Source: Solea solea
Taxonomy: Eukaryota; Chordata; Actinopteri; Pleuronectiformes; Soleidae
Reading direction: 5' to 3'
Length of the DNA: 64,000 nt
Assembly: GCF_958295425.1 (NCBI RefSeq)
Contig: NC_081150.1
Location: 4,897,001-4,961,000 of the forward strand
Below, piece after piece: positions 24,776 through 37,500 of the stretch. A model generated the notes under the pieces. That model did not search any database. It had not been told where the DNA came from and worked only from the letters and a program-made list of their open reading frames with translations. Position 1 is the stretch's first letter. Each line of letters opens with the position of its first letter. A program made the position numbers and the translations under genes.

Positions 24776-27215
24776 ATGGCCGATATATCGCTGTATCTCA
24801 CTAACGTGAACGTGTCTATAGGGCAGAACATGGCGGTGGAGCAGGTGAGTTTACGCAGTGCCCTTTCTGCGCATTGTCCGCATCATTATGTCGTTAATGT
24901 TCTGTTTACAGAACGTTGTCAGTGGTGTCAGTGCCTGGATGTTGCTTGTCACTTGTCAGCTCTGCCTTAACGTTGATGGTTGGTGACCATATTACACTAA
25001 AAATTTAAAAAAATTGTACATTTATTTATTTATATGCCACGCCTATGCCACTGACTGACCCTTTCTTACATAATAATCCCATAATAATCCTGTCTGTCCT
25101 GTCTGTGACGTGTCCTCCCAGACTCTGAGTCCAGGTAAGGATTTTGAGTGTGTGGAGCTGGGGGAGCTGGACAAAAGAGGGGAGCAGGAGCAGCAGAAGG
25201 AAAAGGCTCCTCGCAGGATCATCCATTTCTCCAGCGGGGAGACCATGGAGGAGTACAGCACCGACGAGGAGGAAGGAGAGGACCAGGAGCCAGAGAGGAA
25301 GGACCTGCTGTCTTCCCCGGTTGAAGCGGTGAGGGTGAGGAATGGTGGAGGGATGGGGAATGTGTGTGTGTGTGGGCACAAGTAGCTGAATGAGGACAAG
25401 AGAAGTGGTGGAGGGAGGATTGTGTGTGAAAGAGTCACAAGGGAAGTCTTGTTTTTCTGACTCATTTACATGAGAAGAACCAGTGGCACAAACTTTGTCC
25501 TTTTTCCACTTTAAAAGAGACATGACTTTGCTTGTTTGTGTTGCAGTCAAAGATGACTTGGGGCCCGTACGTCTGGTTCCACATGTGGAGAGCTGCCACC
25601 TCAACCATATCAGGTTTGTTCATTAGGGTTATTTGCTTCCAACACCAGGTGCCACATCTGGATTGTATTATGATGCAAGATTAGTGCATCACTCAGCCTA
25701 TGTGGGGTAAAATTAGGGGGTGCTGATGTCATCATGCCGGCACCGATCACCCCTGAGCTTCGTGATAAACTTGATCCTCAGCAGCTCCACAGCTGTAGCG
25801 TCAGACTTAGAGTCATCGTTATCCTTAGATGATCCTGACAAATCACTGATTTTACAACGGAGAAAAACTAATCTTGTCTTGCGCAGCACACAGGCTGCAG
25901 TAATGAGCGGCTGCATAATCTTGTCATGGAAAACATGTTTTTGCTGAAGATTTGCTTGTGGGTACTGCAGCATTTTAAATAATATGATTAACTCTATTGC
26001 TGTAGTCTAATTTTTTTTACTGTAATATATTATATTAGACACAACACAATACTTACTTTTTTTGCTGTACTGACTTAACATTATGTTATTATGTTATGTT
26101 TTATTGCTGCATGATTTCTATGCAATTAAAAGTGACTCAGAAACAGACATTTCTGAGTCAGCTTTTCATCATACTAGTCTGAGCCCATGTGGCTCAGACT
26201 ACGTTGGTTTTCCTTTGTGATACACACTCTTTGTTTTGATTAAAGTATATATATGCATTTAGTTGGGTATACTAGTAATACTAGGCTTGGATGTATTTGT
26301 TTTTACTTGCGTTTGACTGAAATATACTAAATTGAAATCGCAGTGGTTTGTATCACAAACCAGGTGTCGTATAACATCTATGTTTTTCGTTGTAAAAACC
26401 ACAACCCATTTTTACACATATTGTTACCACACATGTCTAAATGTGTTCACATAACACCTGTCTGTCTATTTTTCGGAAATGTTTTAAGATTTCCTCAAAC
26501 TCTGACTCAAATAACACAGTGTGTTATTTGAGTCAGTGTTGTTAAACTTGTCCTAATTGCAAAATAGGAACCATTTTTGGGGGAAAAATCATCATCATTA
26601 AAAAATACATCTGAAATGAGGATTTTTTAAATCCATTTTGCTTTACTGTTTTAGTTGTTTTGCACTATGATCGTGATTGTTTTTTATTGCTGTCGATTAT
26701 TGTTAGTATATTTAAGGAAGGCATCTTCATACGCCTCCTTTGGCTTCCCTTCTTCCCTGCTCAATTAGTTTTTCTAATTTTATATGACATTATGTGCATA
26801 TAAAAAAAACTAGGCTGTTATTTTCCAGCGTGTGATTACCTGGGGGAGAGGATGGCCTCCCTGTTTGGGATAACTTCAGCCAAATATCAGTACGCCATTG
26901 ATGAATACTACAGGATGAAGAAAGAGGTATGTTGCTGTTCTGGCAGCATGGCGTTGTGTTTTTGAATGTGTCCCATTAGCTGACGTAATTCCATGTGTTT
27001 CCCTGCATCAGACGGAGGAAGAGAAGGAGGAAAACCATCTGTCAGAGGAAGCGGAACACTCCTTCAACCAGCTACATTCTCAGGAAGACCAGGATGAGGC
27101 GATACACCACACTGAGGTTTCCACCACTCAAGCCGATGTGAGCTATCAGATGGAGATTGAAGGTCAGGTACCCTCCAGCACCACTGGGCCCCCTGTTATC
27201 ATCACGGCAACCTAA
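24776..27215 (+). CDS. fam177a1: FAM177A1 family protein, 214 aa, five coding exons
   Basis: Coding exons: 24,776-24,844, 25,122-25,328, 25,547-25,613, 26,829-26,926 and 27,012-27,215 (TAA 27,213-27,215). All introns are GT-AG and phases agree, giving 645 nt. The start ATG has a good context (ACAATGG). The protein has an N-terminal segment (1-51), the FAM177 core RRIIHFSSGETMEEYSTDEE (about 54-73), the conserved TWGPYVWFHMWRAATSTIS block (96-114), the QYAIDEYYRMKKE stretch (135-147) and an acidic, Glu-rich C-terminal tail. There is no signal peptide. Human FAM177A1 is reported at the Golgi and its loss causes a neurodevelopmental disorder; the biochemical activity is unclear. Intron 3 (1.2 kb) holds three perfect inverted repeats. 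The exact ends of the tail exon rest on phase only. Length is close to the human protein (about 213 aa in the common isoform, from memory). Confidence 0.93.
26133..26199. repeat. Two adjacent perfect inverted repeats in fam177a1 intron 3
   Basis: TGACTCAGAAA (26,133-26,143) pairs perfectly with TTTCTGAGTCA (26,150-26,160), an 11-bp stem with a 6-nt loop. Then GTCTGAGCC (26,177-26,185) pairs with GGCTCAGAC (26,191-26,199), a 9-bp stem with a 5-nt loop. Confidence 0.9.
26503..26535. repeat. Perfect 15-bp inverted repeat in fam177a1 intron 3
   Basis: TGACTCAAATAACAC (26,503-26,517) pairs perfectly with GTGTTATTTGAGTCA (26,521-26,535), separated by AGT. Like the first hairpin upstream, each arm ends in the AP-1 core TGACTCA. 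Confidence 0.95.
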
Positions 27216-27256
27216 CCATCCTTAAAGGACACTTGAGATTTTCTGTCTGTCTGTTT

Positions 27257-27262
27257 ATTAAA
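27257..27262 (+). terminator. fam177a1: Possible proximal polyadenylation signal of fam177a1
   Basis: ATTAAA lies 42 nt after the stop codon. It is a common variant signal, but no clear GU-rich downstream element was judged. A canonical AATAAA at 28,815-28,820 is an alternative that would give a 3' UTR of about 1.6 kb containing a MITE. Confidence 0.25.
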
Positions 27263-27657
27263 GAAGGACCACTGTCTTGTCTCACCCCAGTACCGTTCGG
27301 TTTGTGTACGACGCAGCTTTAGGTGAGCAGTGCTGCTGTGTGGTTGGTTGTGTGGCGAGGACAGCTGTGTCCACACTCCTCTGACTACCTGGTGTCTCTT
27401 TGCCACAGAGTAGCAACTGATAAAGTGATGACTGGATAGTTGCATTCAACTCGACTGGGTTTTGAGTGTGTTTGGCTCATCACTACATTGTTCAGCACAT
27501 CTGGCTTTGTCAGTTGCTACGGCAACAGCCTTCCTGATGTGTGCAGGTTGTGTGTTAACCTTAACTGTGCCTCTGATGGACCGGACACTGTGCCTAAATC
27601 ACCGACACACAGTCAGTGCCAGATCTAGACTAATCCTATGTTTGAAAATGAGTTCAA

Positions 27658-28357
27658 GGGATAGTTCAGTTTAGTTTTTAAGTCTGCCGTGAAAGGTATT
27701 TACACATAGTTAGCATCTAACTTTCTGCTGACAGAAACCTCTTAACAAATGGCTTGAATATCAAAATGTACATCAGCTTATTCTACACTATCTTAGGAAT
27801 GTATTTGCGATGTCATATTGATGTTAAGACGTCCTTGTCTGTCTGGAAATTGAAGTTTGTGTCACTTTGTAAAGTGCTCATCCACTACACCAAACCCCAC
27901 TGACAAAATCAGCAACTTTAGCTCGACAGCTATAGGAGTTGTTGATTTATTGCCACCTCATTTTGTGAGTTTTGTTGCTTAGGTAATCCTGAAAAAGGAC
28001 ACAAATTAAGAATTCTGAACTTACTGTTGGAGAGAACCATCGATCGACAAATCCTGTGTGCCCTGATGTGAAATTGCTGCTTTTCTCTAAGGACTTTGGA
28101 GTGAGAGGTTTACAAAATGACACAAACCTTGACAGTTTCCTGGTATAAAAGGCCGTATAACAGTGAGACAAAGCAGTGGACATATTCTTACACTTAAGCT
28201 GACTTTGATTTTAACACGTCGGCCATTTGTAGGTTTGCTTTTGCTGTTGCTGGCAGCCATGTTTTCACTGAGCATGTGCCTGCTTGTCAGTCACAATCAG
28301 AAGGTACCGTGTATGAGAACCTTATACAACTACACTTTAAAATCCCTGAACTATCAC
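27658..28357. mobile_element. TTAA-type MITE downstream of fam177a1
   Basis: The left end GGGATAGTTCAG and the right end CTGAACTATCAC form a 12-bp inverted repeat with one mismatch. The flanks are TCAA (27,654-27,657) and TTAA (28,358-28,361), consistent with a TTAA duplication. GGGATAGTTCA-type termini are common in teleost MITEs. About 700 bp without coding capacity. If fam177a1 uses the distal AATAAA, this element lies in its 3' UTR. Confidence 0.7.
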
Positions 28358-28814
28358 TTAAAAAAGAGCAACTCAGCCTAGGATGAGCATTTTCAAATAT
28401 TTGATGAGTTTAACAGCAGCTCTGTTGACACGCTGGCCGTTTTAACACTCCCTCACCTGTTTACCTGTCGTCTACATTAGTCCTTATTAAGCTTTTATTG
28501 CACAGATTTAGCCTTGGTTATTAAATCATGTGTGGACCATGAGTGTAAATAATGTTTTGAAAGCGGGTTTAGATGTTCCCTGTTGCTCTTACTGGCTGCC
28601 TTACCCATTACACATATAAACATGTGGTTGTGGTAAGTAGGCTTTTGATAATGGCAGGGAGCACTGATGACACCAAGTCTGTGTACAACCTGAATTTCTA
28701 ACAGTTTTTAGTACAATTTTTTAATATTTATCTATTTATTTTACCAAACTGACTGCACTTAATTCTAGCATTTTTTTACTGTTGTTTTATGAATTAACAT
28801 AGTAATGCACTGTT

Positions 28815-28820
28815 AATAAA
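28815..28820 (+). terminator. fam177a1: Canonical AATAAA, possible distal fam177a1 polyadenylation signal
   Basis: AATAAA lies in an AT-rich context and is followed by TTGTTGCTGTTTG-like GU-rich sequence. It is 1.6 kb after the stop codon, so its use by fam177a1 is uncertain. Confidence 0.25.
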
Positions 28821-29242
28821 AGTCATTGTTGCTGTTTGAATTTTATATTTGTCTGTCCCTCGATCGGTGTCGACAGCTCAGTGATGGATGTGACAGGTCG
28901 ATGTCGTTGGCAACAAAAGGGCCTGTGTTGTTGTGTATGCAGACCGCTGCGAGGTCAGAGACCCTGTTTGCCCGCCCCGCACAATGTCACCATTCTCCGG
29001 TCAGACTGGGTTTCTGTGGTCTCACATGACCTCTACTGCAGTTGTGTGTCCTCACTGATACTGACATACGGTCTCCATGTAACTCAATGTAATCTTTGCA
29101 TCCTGTAATTTTCAGGGTAGAGGTGTAGTTTTTATTGAGGCTGTTTCCAAGAATAGTAGTTTTGAGAGTTAAGTGAGAAGCTTGATAACGTGCATATCTG
29201 TTTGGCCGCCACCTTCGCTCCACCAGGCCGCTCTCTTATCTG

Positions 29243-29400
29243 GTTTCGGTAGATTAGATTTGACTTTACTGATCCCTCACTGGGGAAATTCATTCACTTG
29301 TCAGCAGGGATGAGACAGTAAAGTACACTACGTTATATAAAAAGCAGTAGTCAGTGAACAATGGAACAGGTATGCAAAAAGAAAAAGTGTTTGATATCAA
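29243..29400 (-). mobile_element. LINE 3'-end remnant
   Basis: The stretch TTTACTGATCCCTCACTGGGG followed by AAATTCA is the familiar 3' UTR end of fish non-LTR elements (family form CTTTATTGATCCC...GGGAAATTC), read here from the antisense side. No reverse transcriptase remains. The same tail type occurs at 50,306-50,370. Confidence 0.55.
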
Positions 29401-29617
29401 AAAGGTCTAAAAGTTCTTTTGTACATGTTTATGTATGTAAACATTTCCTATTCCAAGAATTATAAGGCCTTTTCTCACTTTGCCCCCTAAGGAATAATTA
29501 AATTTAAATGTTTTGTTGTGTCGGAAAATTGCGGCTTTCTAAATTGAATTGGTTCTGTTCTCCAGGTGTACACACATTTTACTTGTTTTATATTCTGTAT
29601 TGTATATATGTGTTTTT

Positions 29618-29684
29618 ATTATTGTATATACATATACATATATATGTGTATATACATATATGTATATATGTACATGTGTGTATG

Positions 29685-29722
<38 letters not shown>

Positions 29723-29737
29723 TATATTATTTTAGCG
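29618..29737. repeat. TA/TG-rich microsatellite
   Basis: About 120 bp of alternating TA, TG and CA units with a pure (TA)n core at about 29,690-29,715. Open frames across it (Tyr/Ile/Val/Cys repeats) are artefacts. Confidence 0.95.
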
Positions 29738-30999
29738 TAAATTGGCCAGATCTCCATAAGAGACTTTCTATCTGAAACAGCTTCATGGTTAAATAATAAT
29801 AATTATAATACAATAAGCTGCAATCGTGAGCCATTACCTTGGATTTAAAAAAATTAATCCCTTTTTTAACAAGTAAATAGAAAAATAACATTTCCTGAGA
29901 GTGAGATCTTATAACCACGCCTGTTGCCAGCATTTAAAGACAAAATGAGAGACTGAATGAATTATGATGAACATGTTTGGCAGTGACCATGACAGAAAAA
30001 GCTAAGCTCCCCTCACGGTATAATTGCTTTTTCTCCTGAATTAAAAAAAAAAAAACCCGCTGTATTCTGGTGGGCAAAACTGGCATCCTTCGAACTCTCA
30101 GACAAGAAAGTGAAGCCTACTTGGTGGCTGAGTGTGTCACAGCGGCGCGTTATTATGCCCGGTGCCATGATGAGGCAGCTCATTTGTAATAGTCACAGTG
30201 GAGTCAGTCCATGTCATGTCACAGCCTGAGCCTGAGCCTGAGCCTGAGCCAGGTCTCATAAAGCAGCCTCACAGAGAGCTGACAGACAATACCACCCACT
30301 GACAGCCTGCACAGCCGAGTTCACAGAGTCACCACTGACGCTTCATCAGGCCAATAAATGTGATTCGAAAATAGGACGGGGCACATTTCTTCATTTAATC
30401 ATGCCTTCGATCTTTGATGACGTAGTTAAAAGCATCAGTGGGAATGTGAGTCTTGAGGCCAAGGTCGAGACGCTCAGCTGCTTCTGCTGCGACTGAAAAT
30501 GAAATCAAATGATTGAAAAACAGCTCTGGGCTGTTTTTTTATCCTAATGATTTATTTATATGTTTTTAAGTCAGTTATGCGCATGCATTAAGCCTCGGCT
30601 GGGATTTTTATGTCTCGTTCCACACAACTTGATTCTCCTAAAGAGACTCACATATATAAGGCGCCGTTTTCCCACATATTAAAATTTGATTAAGTGAGGA
30701 TCATTTTTAATTATTACCGTTATTAAAAGGTTCAGAGTGTCATTGGGTGTCCTTGTTATTCACTCGCAGCAGGCAAAGAGAGTTATGCAGAGAAAGAGAA
30801 CACATCTGAATAAGAAGGAGCAAAACCATCAATATCTTAATTAAGTGTGTAACGAAAGCGATGCAATTGTGGCACCAGCATCAGCCTTGTAATAACAGCT
30901 ACATTGTTCCAAAGGGGTTTATTATGGGCTGGAGAAGATATGGGTAAATAATTGCTTTAGACTCCCGACTGATACACATTTATATACTGTGCGCGTGTG
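29738..30999. other. Non-coding interval
   Basis: No gene recognised. A short GCCTGA tandem (about 4.5 copies) lies at 30,224-30,250. The rest is non-repetitive, and 30,330-30,500 might be conserved non-coding DNA, which cannot be tested here. Confidence 0.4.
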
Positions 31000-31078
31000 T
31001 ATATATATATATATATGTGTGTGTATATATATATATATATATATAAATATATGTGTGTATATATATATATATACAGTA

Positions 31079-31123
<45 letters not shown>

Positions 31124-31130
31124 GTGTGTA

Positions 31131-31169
<39 letters not shown>

Positions 31170-31177
31170 GTATATAA
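31000..31177. repeat. Long TA/TG microsatellite
   Basis: About 175 bp of TATA, TGTG and ACAT units with two long pure TA stretches. It can fold back on itself over most of its length. Predicted frames here are artefacts. Confidence 0.95.
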
Positions 31178-32778
31178 TAAAAGTCTCTGCTCGTCAGAAG
31201 TAACAGTCTGCAGTTCCCGTTCAATCCACTAGAAGGTAGTACTGTATTTAACAGGAGAGAACAACTGGGGTTATTATCGTGCACAATACCAGTGAAGTGA
31301 AACAAATGTTTTTATTTCTATTATTAAGTGAAGCACATCATCATCATCCCGATAAAACCATCAATCACACATGGGTGGAAAACGTTCTAGAATTAAAATG
31401 TTTTTTGTCTTTTTTACATTGGACAACAGTCAGATGCAGTGGTGCAGCAGAGAAGGGACTCTGTCTTTTGAGTGTTGTCCTTCTGGGAGACGTGAGGCAC
31501 GCAGCAGTCATCGGGGCAAACTGTGATTAACCGGGAAAATCCGGAGTTGAAAATTCACAATGCCATTCCTTGTGACTAAGTGTTTACTGATGCAGCCGTG
31601 TATGTGTGTGTGTGAGTGTGTGTACACACACATTCTTGAGCAGCTGCTTGAGCATTTGTCCCGAGCGCTGCTTCAACTTTTGTGTAACAATCCCCCCCCC
31701 ACCTGCATACGTCCACGTGCTAGCCTTGAGTCATTTGAAACTTCAAGCATACCTTTTTGACATTTTTGTGGGCTCTGGGCTGGTGAGGGTGGGGGCAGGA
31801 GGTGTTTACTGTTCTGCGGAGACCAGTTTAGCGAGCATTTTCACTACTGATTTCCTCAAAGTGCGCACTTGAGTCTAACCACACGTCTTAAAAATGTAGA
31901 TCAGTCATTTATTGGGGGCTACACGTGCAGTTTAGTCACTCGCAAGCGTTGTTAGAAATCAAAAAGTGAGTGTTGCTTGTGCTGCAGATTGTTCCTCTGA
32001 GCACGTTGGCTCCTGACAAGACTCCAGAAGTCGGTTTGTGGCATGTTGCAACAAATTTCCTAGAGATGCAGTGGGTTTTTTTTAAAAGATGAAGATGAGC
32101 TGCAGCGGTGAAGAACGTGTATAGATGGAAACTGAGACAGAGGTGAGACACAGAGGGACAGTGAGACATATAGAAAGACAGAAGGAGGGAGGGTGATGAG
32201 AACAGCAGCAGCCCCTTTGAAGTGGGCCTCAGCTGGGCCTTATGTGTCTTGCTGAGGGAAGGGGATTTCCAGCACTGCTTGGTCTCCTGTCTCACCCCCT
32301 TAGCCTTTTGCTTCCTCCGTTGGCTACAGCTTAAAAACACAGAGAGCTCGTCTCCTCTGAGACATAGTCCCTGCAGCTCACACTGACACTGGAATGAGAG
32401 GAATTGTCACTCTTGCATTTAAGAGGCTATTTTATAACCAAGTCCCTTTGGGGGTGAAGTTAGGGAGAATACGCAAGGTGGAAGAGAGTGGGTTCCCTTG
32501 CTGTGGGGCATCACGTTGCTTCTTTTTTTGTGGTTTTGCATTTGATAACATCGATTATTTTCATTTTCATCTTTACATCAAAGTGGTTTGAATGCATTTG
32601 CTTCTTTGAAGGATCCTTTGTTGGTTTTATAGTTTGTGAACGCCCTTTCATGTCAACATTACCTCCTTGAACACGCAAAGGCATATTTAATATCTGCGTG
32701 CACTGAAAATCAGCTCCACTAAATTACTGCAAAAACTCCTCGGTGTGTTTTGCAACTCACATACGCTCACTCAGTCAC

Positions 32779-32815
<37 letters not shown>

Positions 32816-33365
32816 GCACACCGCGCTCTTTACACACCCAGGCACACATGCACACACCCAAATGCAGACACATGCACTTGACTGTCAAAAAAAACTCTTT
32901 ACACACACATGTACACACACACGCACGCACACACACACACACACAGACAAGGCAGTGGAAAGTCCCTGGCACAACCTGCCTTCTATCTCAGTACAGGTGG
33001 CTGCTTCAGTGACAACACGGTGAAGACAATATGGCCTGCAATCCTACACCATACTTTACCAACTGTTTGTGCATTTAGAGACTTGCTGTTTGCTTGGATG
33101 AAAAAAAGTGTTCTATTAAATCCATATGAAAAGTGTGTTCAGAGCTTAAGATCAACACCAGCTGCCAGATACATGCAGCCCCAGAGCATCAAGTTAATCT
33201 CACAACTGCACTTTGCAGACGTTCGTGGTGTGTTTTTCTTGTCTTTCTGCTCCAAAGCTGCGGAAAATAGAACAAGAACTACGACTAAATGTGACAGCAG
33301 TTGCAGGTACCAGTGCAACAGATGGAACTCAAGGACGTAAAGTTTCAGTTTTAGTTTTAGAGAGG
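31178..33365. other. Non-coding interval with CTGT and CA microsatellites
   Basis: No recognised gene. A (CTGT)n tract lies at 32,778-32,810 and (AC)n at about 32,911-32,944. Frames such as 31,936-32,340 (minus) and 32,909-33,340 (plus) show no domain, and the latter reads through the CA repeat. Confidence 0.45.
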
Positions 33366-33369
33366 TTAA

Positions 33370-33679
33370 AGCTGTAGGGTGTTCACTTTAAATATAAACA
33401 AATGTCTCTGACATTGGAACCATTGTGACACGAGTTCACACAATGCGGATACATTTTATTCGCTTTGCATGACTCTCTGTGTCTGGTGCTTAGATGTCAC
33501 ATCACCAGACGGAGGCAACAGCGACGTAGCCCGGGCAAAATGAGACGGCTGCAAACGCAAAACAAACGCTCCCTCTGTCAGGTCTGATAGTACTGACTGA
33601 CAAAGCCTGCTGTATGAAGGACATAGCATGCAAATAATGTTACAGAGAAATCAACAACAAAAGTTACACCCTGCACCCT
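33370..33679. mobile_element. TTAA-flanked MITE, 310 bp
   Basis: It is flanked by TTAA at 33,366-33,369 and 33,680-33,683. The left end AGCTGTAGGGTGTTCACTTT and the inverted right end AGGGTGCAGGGTGTAACTTT match over most positions. AGxxTGCAGxGTGTAA-type ends are shared with other MITEs in this window. Non-coding. Confidence 0.75.
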
Positions 33680-33683
33680 TTAA

Positions 33684-34334
33684 GCTCTGCATTTTCCCCA
33701 CAACTGAAGTGTTTACTGGCTGCTTGACATGAGTCAGTTTCAGATGAAGGAAGGAGCTGAAATTAAATAATACGACAAACAAAAGAGATAAGGAAGAGAA
33801 AACATAGTTCACCTCAATTAAGGACGTCCCCTGTCATCTTCTTACCTGCTGCCAGCTCGCATGCCGGGGCAGACTCGACAAAGGAAAAAGCCCCAAACAA
33901 ATCAACCAAAGAATTTAATTTCAAGCGTAGTTATGTGGAATGTCGCTGCTACTGCTCTGCATGTTGATCTACTTTCATTTCATACAGACTCTCAACTTCC
34001 TTTAACCCAGAATGCAGGTCAATTATTCCTGAAACAAGGTCAGCCTCTTTCAGCTTTACCTACTCAAAATGTATGCTCCTATAAAATGCATCCTCTGTTT
34101 CACGCTGTGCCGTCTGCTACATTAAGGTGAAGATTCCCGCGTAACTTTTGCCTGTGTTTCTCTGCAACGTGTTGGCCAACTCAGGCCTCTGTCATTTCAC
34201 AGACATTGTGCATTGCTGAAATACTCCTTCCTTATTCTTCAGAATCAAAACAGATGCTTTCAGTAGCCAGTTGCAGCACTTAAACTCTGTGGAACCTCTT
34301 TATCTATTGTTTTATCTGTACTGTTTTTGTCAAA
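33684..34334. other. Non-coding interval
   Basis: No gene, RNA gene or clear repeat recognised. Confidence 0.4.
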
Positions 34335-34565
34335 TGTTTCTCCGGTTTCCTCCCACAGTTCAAAAAAACATGCAGATTTGGGGATTAGGCAAATTGGACC
34401 CTGTAAACTGACCGTCGGTGTGAGTGTGTGTGAGAGTGAATGGTTGTTTGTCTCTGTGTCCCTGTGATGGACTGGCGATCTGTCCAGAGTGAACCCCGCC
34501 TTTCGCTCCCTTTGTCAGCTGGGATTGGCACCATGTCGCAGCCCTCATGTGGAGGATAAAGCAGA
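34335..34565 (+). mobile_element. Dispersed fish repeat (GATG-tail family)
   Basis: The sequence includes GGTTTCCTCCCACAG, AAAAAAACATGCAGATTTGG, CTGTGATGGACTGGCGATCT and GTCAGCTGGGATTGGC, all hallmarks of one very common teleost repeat. The inverse of the first half occurs at 46,260-46,445. The copy ends near GAGGATAAAGCAGAAGAAGA. Class not certain (RTE-related tail). Confidence 0.75.
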
Positions 34566-37500
34566 AGAAGATAAATCTGTCAAATGTTGTATAATCTTTC
34601 ATTCTTTTCCTATAGTAGACACAATGTTTCAATCGAACTTCTATTGTTCTGTTTGTTTTTTCCTCTTCGTGCTACAGTATTTTATCGTTCTTTGGCCGAG
34701 TTGGCTGAGAAAGCAGGAAAGCTGCTATTTTTTAAAGCTAAAATGGGACCGTCTCTATGATAGATGCTCCCCGTGTGTGTTTGTGTGTGCGTGCACGTGT
34801 GTGGCCTTCGTATTTGAAATTCATTGAACTCGTTATTTTTTGAAGCATTATCTGCAGAAACCGCTTATGTCCTCAAGGTGAACGAGGTATTTGAGTCATT
34901 TCCCTGATACCCAGCGATGTACAGTATCTCGTCTTTACCGCTGTTTTTCTGTGATTGTCGAGCACATTATGAGTCAAGCTACTGTCACATATCAGCCTGT
35001 GGACACAGTGCGTGTCTTTTAATCACTGTTTCTGATTTTCTCCGCAGCTGGACGTGAGTCACGACTGACGGGTGCTTTAAGGTCGAAAAGTCCCTGTGCA
35101 AAATTTGAACTTGATTTCTTAAAATGTACCTCTGTCACTGACTGATAGTTGCACAGAGAGATAAGGCATCTATTGATTTAACTTTATAGGTACTTTCATC
35201 AGCTTAACCACATCAGAATGAAATAATTTCAACTATAATTTCAAAAACGTGTTAAAACATAACGACACTGAGATACTTCATGCCCAAAACTGTTCCTTTC
35301 TTAATTTAGAACATTTACTTTGTAACTTTATTGTTCCCTTTTCTAACAACAAAGCTCGTCGACTGCTACAACCACAGTAATGAGATGCAAAACAACTCCA
35401 AAGAAATATAAAAGGCCTCACACAAAAAAACTACTGCATTCTGCATTTTAAACTCTTGTATTCATCTCAACTCTTTACCTTTATAATTTGTGATTTACCC
35501 CAACTTTTGCCTGTTTGATTTATCTTCTTATTTAATAAGTAAAGTGACCTTGAGTGTTGGAAAGGCGCTTTCAAATGAACACAGAATCATACTCAAGGCA
35601 TCAAAAGATATGTTTTATTTTAAGCTTTTTATTCCCGTTGATTGGTTGATTTGAAAGTTTGAAAAGAGAGTTTTTAATTAAGTTTGCTTTCACATTGAAT
35701 GTTCACATTTAATCAGGTGAAATTTCACTTCCACTTGGATCTGCAGTGGCGGTGAGTGTGGTTATTTTGGCCGCCTTACAGTTGTCAAAAGAGAAAGTGG
35801 GTGTTTTCTTGTGCAGGGTGGAGGCCCGCTCCCTTTTTTTCAGAGCGCCTTATGTAACCGCTGGTCAGAGCAAAACGGCAGTGAGACGTCCTCTGCAGAA
35901 TAATGCCCCTGCATGGGTGGAGTGCGGTGCTGCAAAAGGCCAGCGATGTCCAAATCTAGACTCTAGGTACTTTCCTTTTGCATCCGTCGCTCAAACTCTA
36001 CATGCAGCGAGGAGTGTGAACAAGGCCAGTGGCAAATAGCTCAGACCTGTGGCTGAATGTGGACAGAAATAACAGAAGAGGGACTCCTGAGTTTGTGGGC
36101 TTTTTGAAACAGTCTTATTGTAGCACTCAGACACAACAGAACCAAAGAGGAGTGTTGTTAATAAACAATATTAAAGGCAGAGCAAGTGGAGACCAGACTT
36201 TCCGAATGTTTCTGACATAATCAGCGTCACATTTTGATCTGTTTGTTGTTGTAATGCTTCATTTTATTGTGATGTGAAGTCAAATGCTGTGTTTTTAAGC
36301 ATCAGTTAAATGGTCTCCCTGACAATTTAACTCAGATGGGAATTTTTTAAAAGCACAGTCATGTCTCCGTAATGCCGTGGTGTGGTCTGAATGGAAAACG
36401 TGCATGTTGTGAAACGAGAATGCTAAAAATATATGTATACCATATATGATCCACGTTCAACCAGTTTGGTCAGTTAGGTGGAGCGTAGTTTATACAAAAA
36501 CAATCTAATTAAAGCTTTGCATTGTCTCTGTAATGGTGTGGCAAGGCGTGCCAGTGGAAGCAAGTTAAAAACAAACGAGATCAACTGTAAAATGTTGTAA
36601 TATACAAGCGTTTAATAAACGTTTGTAAACGCTGTCTTTCACAAAAATGTGAATGTCCAAAATCAACTCATCGAGTTTGTTAAGATTGTGTGTAACCGAT
36701 AACCGAGTGAACAAAACTCACTAAACATTCCACTCTGCTGCACATGTGCTAATGTCAGATCATTAAAAAGCTGCAGATGTTATCACCTTATATGCTTTTA
36801 ATTACGGTTTGTATGTTGGCAATGGAGTAACTACCATGCATTTGAAATCATGTTTCTGGCCATCTAATCAATTCATGTCCAATTTTCTCCATCAACACCA
36901 CATAAATATGTCATAGCTGGCTCTTGGCACATTGTTAATATGCAAATGTCACTTATTTCAGCTTTGAACATCGTGCAGATCTGGTTCTGATGGGATCCAC
37001 ATGCCAGACAGATGCCTAAAGACTTTTATTTTCCATGGTTAGACATTCAGACTAATATTGAAAGGAGAACACAAACCGTGTTATTTATAGTCTAACTTTC
37101 TGTTTGTTATCTACGGGCCAAATAAGGCATGGACGTGGGCGCTGTCTCAGATGTCCTCCTGGACAAAAGGACAAAAATATGCGTGTACATGCATGTGACT
37201 TGAGTACATGATCAGCAGGGGTGTGCCAAATCACCTGCAAGCTTCAGCAGCTGAGACTGAATGAATGTGGAGAGAGTGGTGTACAGACTGAAGACAGTGT
37301 GTGCTTAAACACAGCACATAGCAGAAGATCATTTCATAGTCGGGGTAATGCAGGTACAGTACGTACAAGTTGTTTCTGCAAATTGAAATCCAAACAGTTT
37401 TGATGCCGGGAGAAATGGGAAAATACGGAGAACACCATGTCCCCGAGGAGGTCGGGGACAAAAGTGCATCTCGGTGCAGATCAAATGTCAATCAGAGCAG

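Noticed and set aside
25026..25604. 192-codon minus-strand frame
   Set aside because: It is antisense to fam177a1 exons 2 and 3, whose plus-strand product is clearly conserved.
30989..31203. Tyr/Ile-rich frames
   Set aside because: Direct translation of a TA/TG microsatellite.
31936..32340. 134-codon minus-strand frame
   Set aside because: Ser/Leu-rich translation of purine-rich GAGACAGA repeats on the plus strand; no domain.
32909..33340. 143-codon plus-strand frame
   Set aside because: It starts in a CA microsatellite and shows no recognisable protein features.
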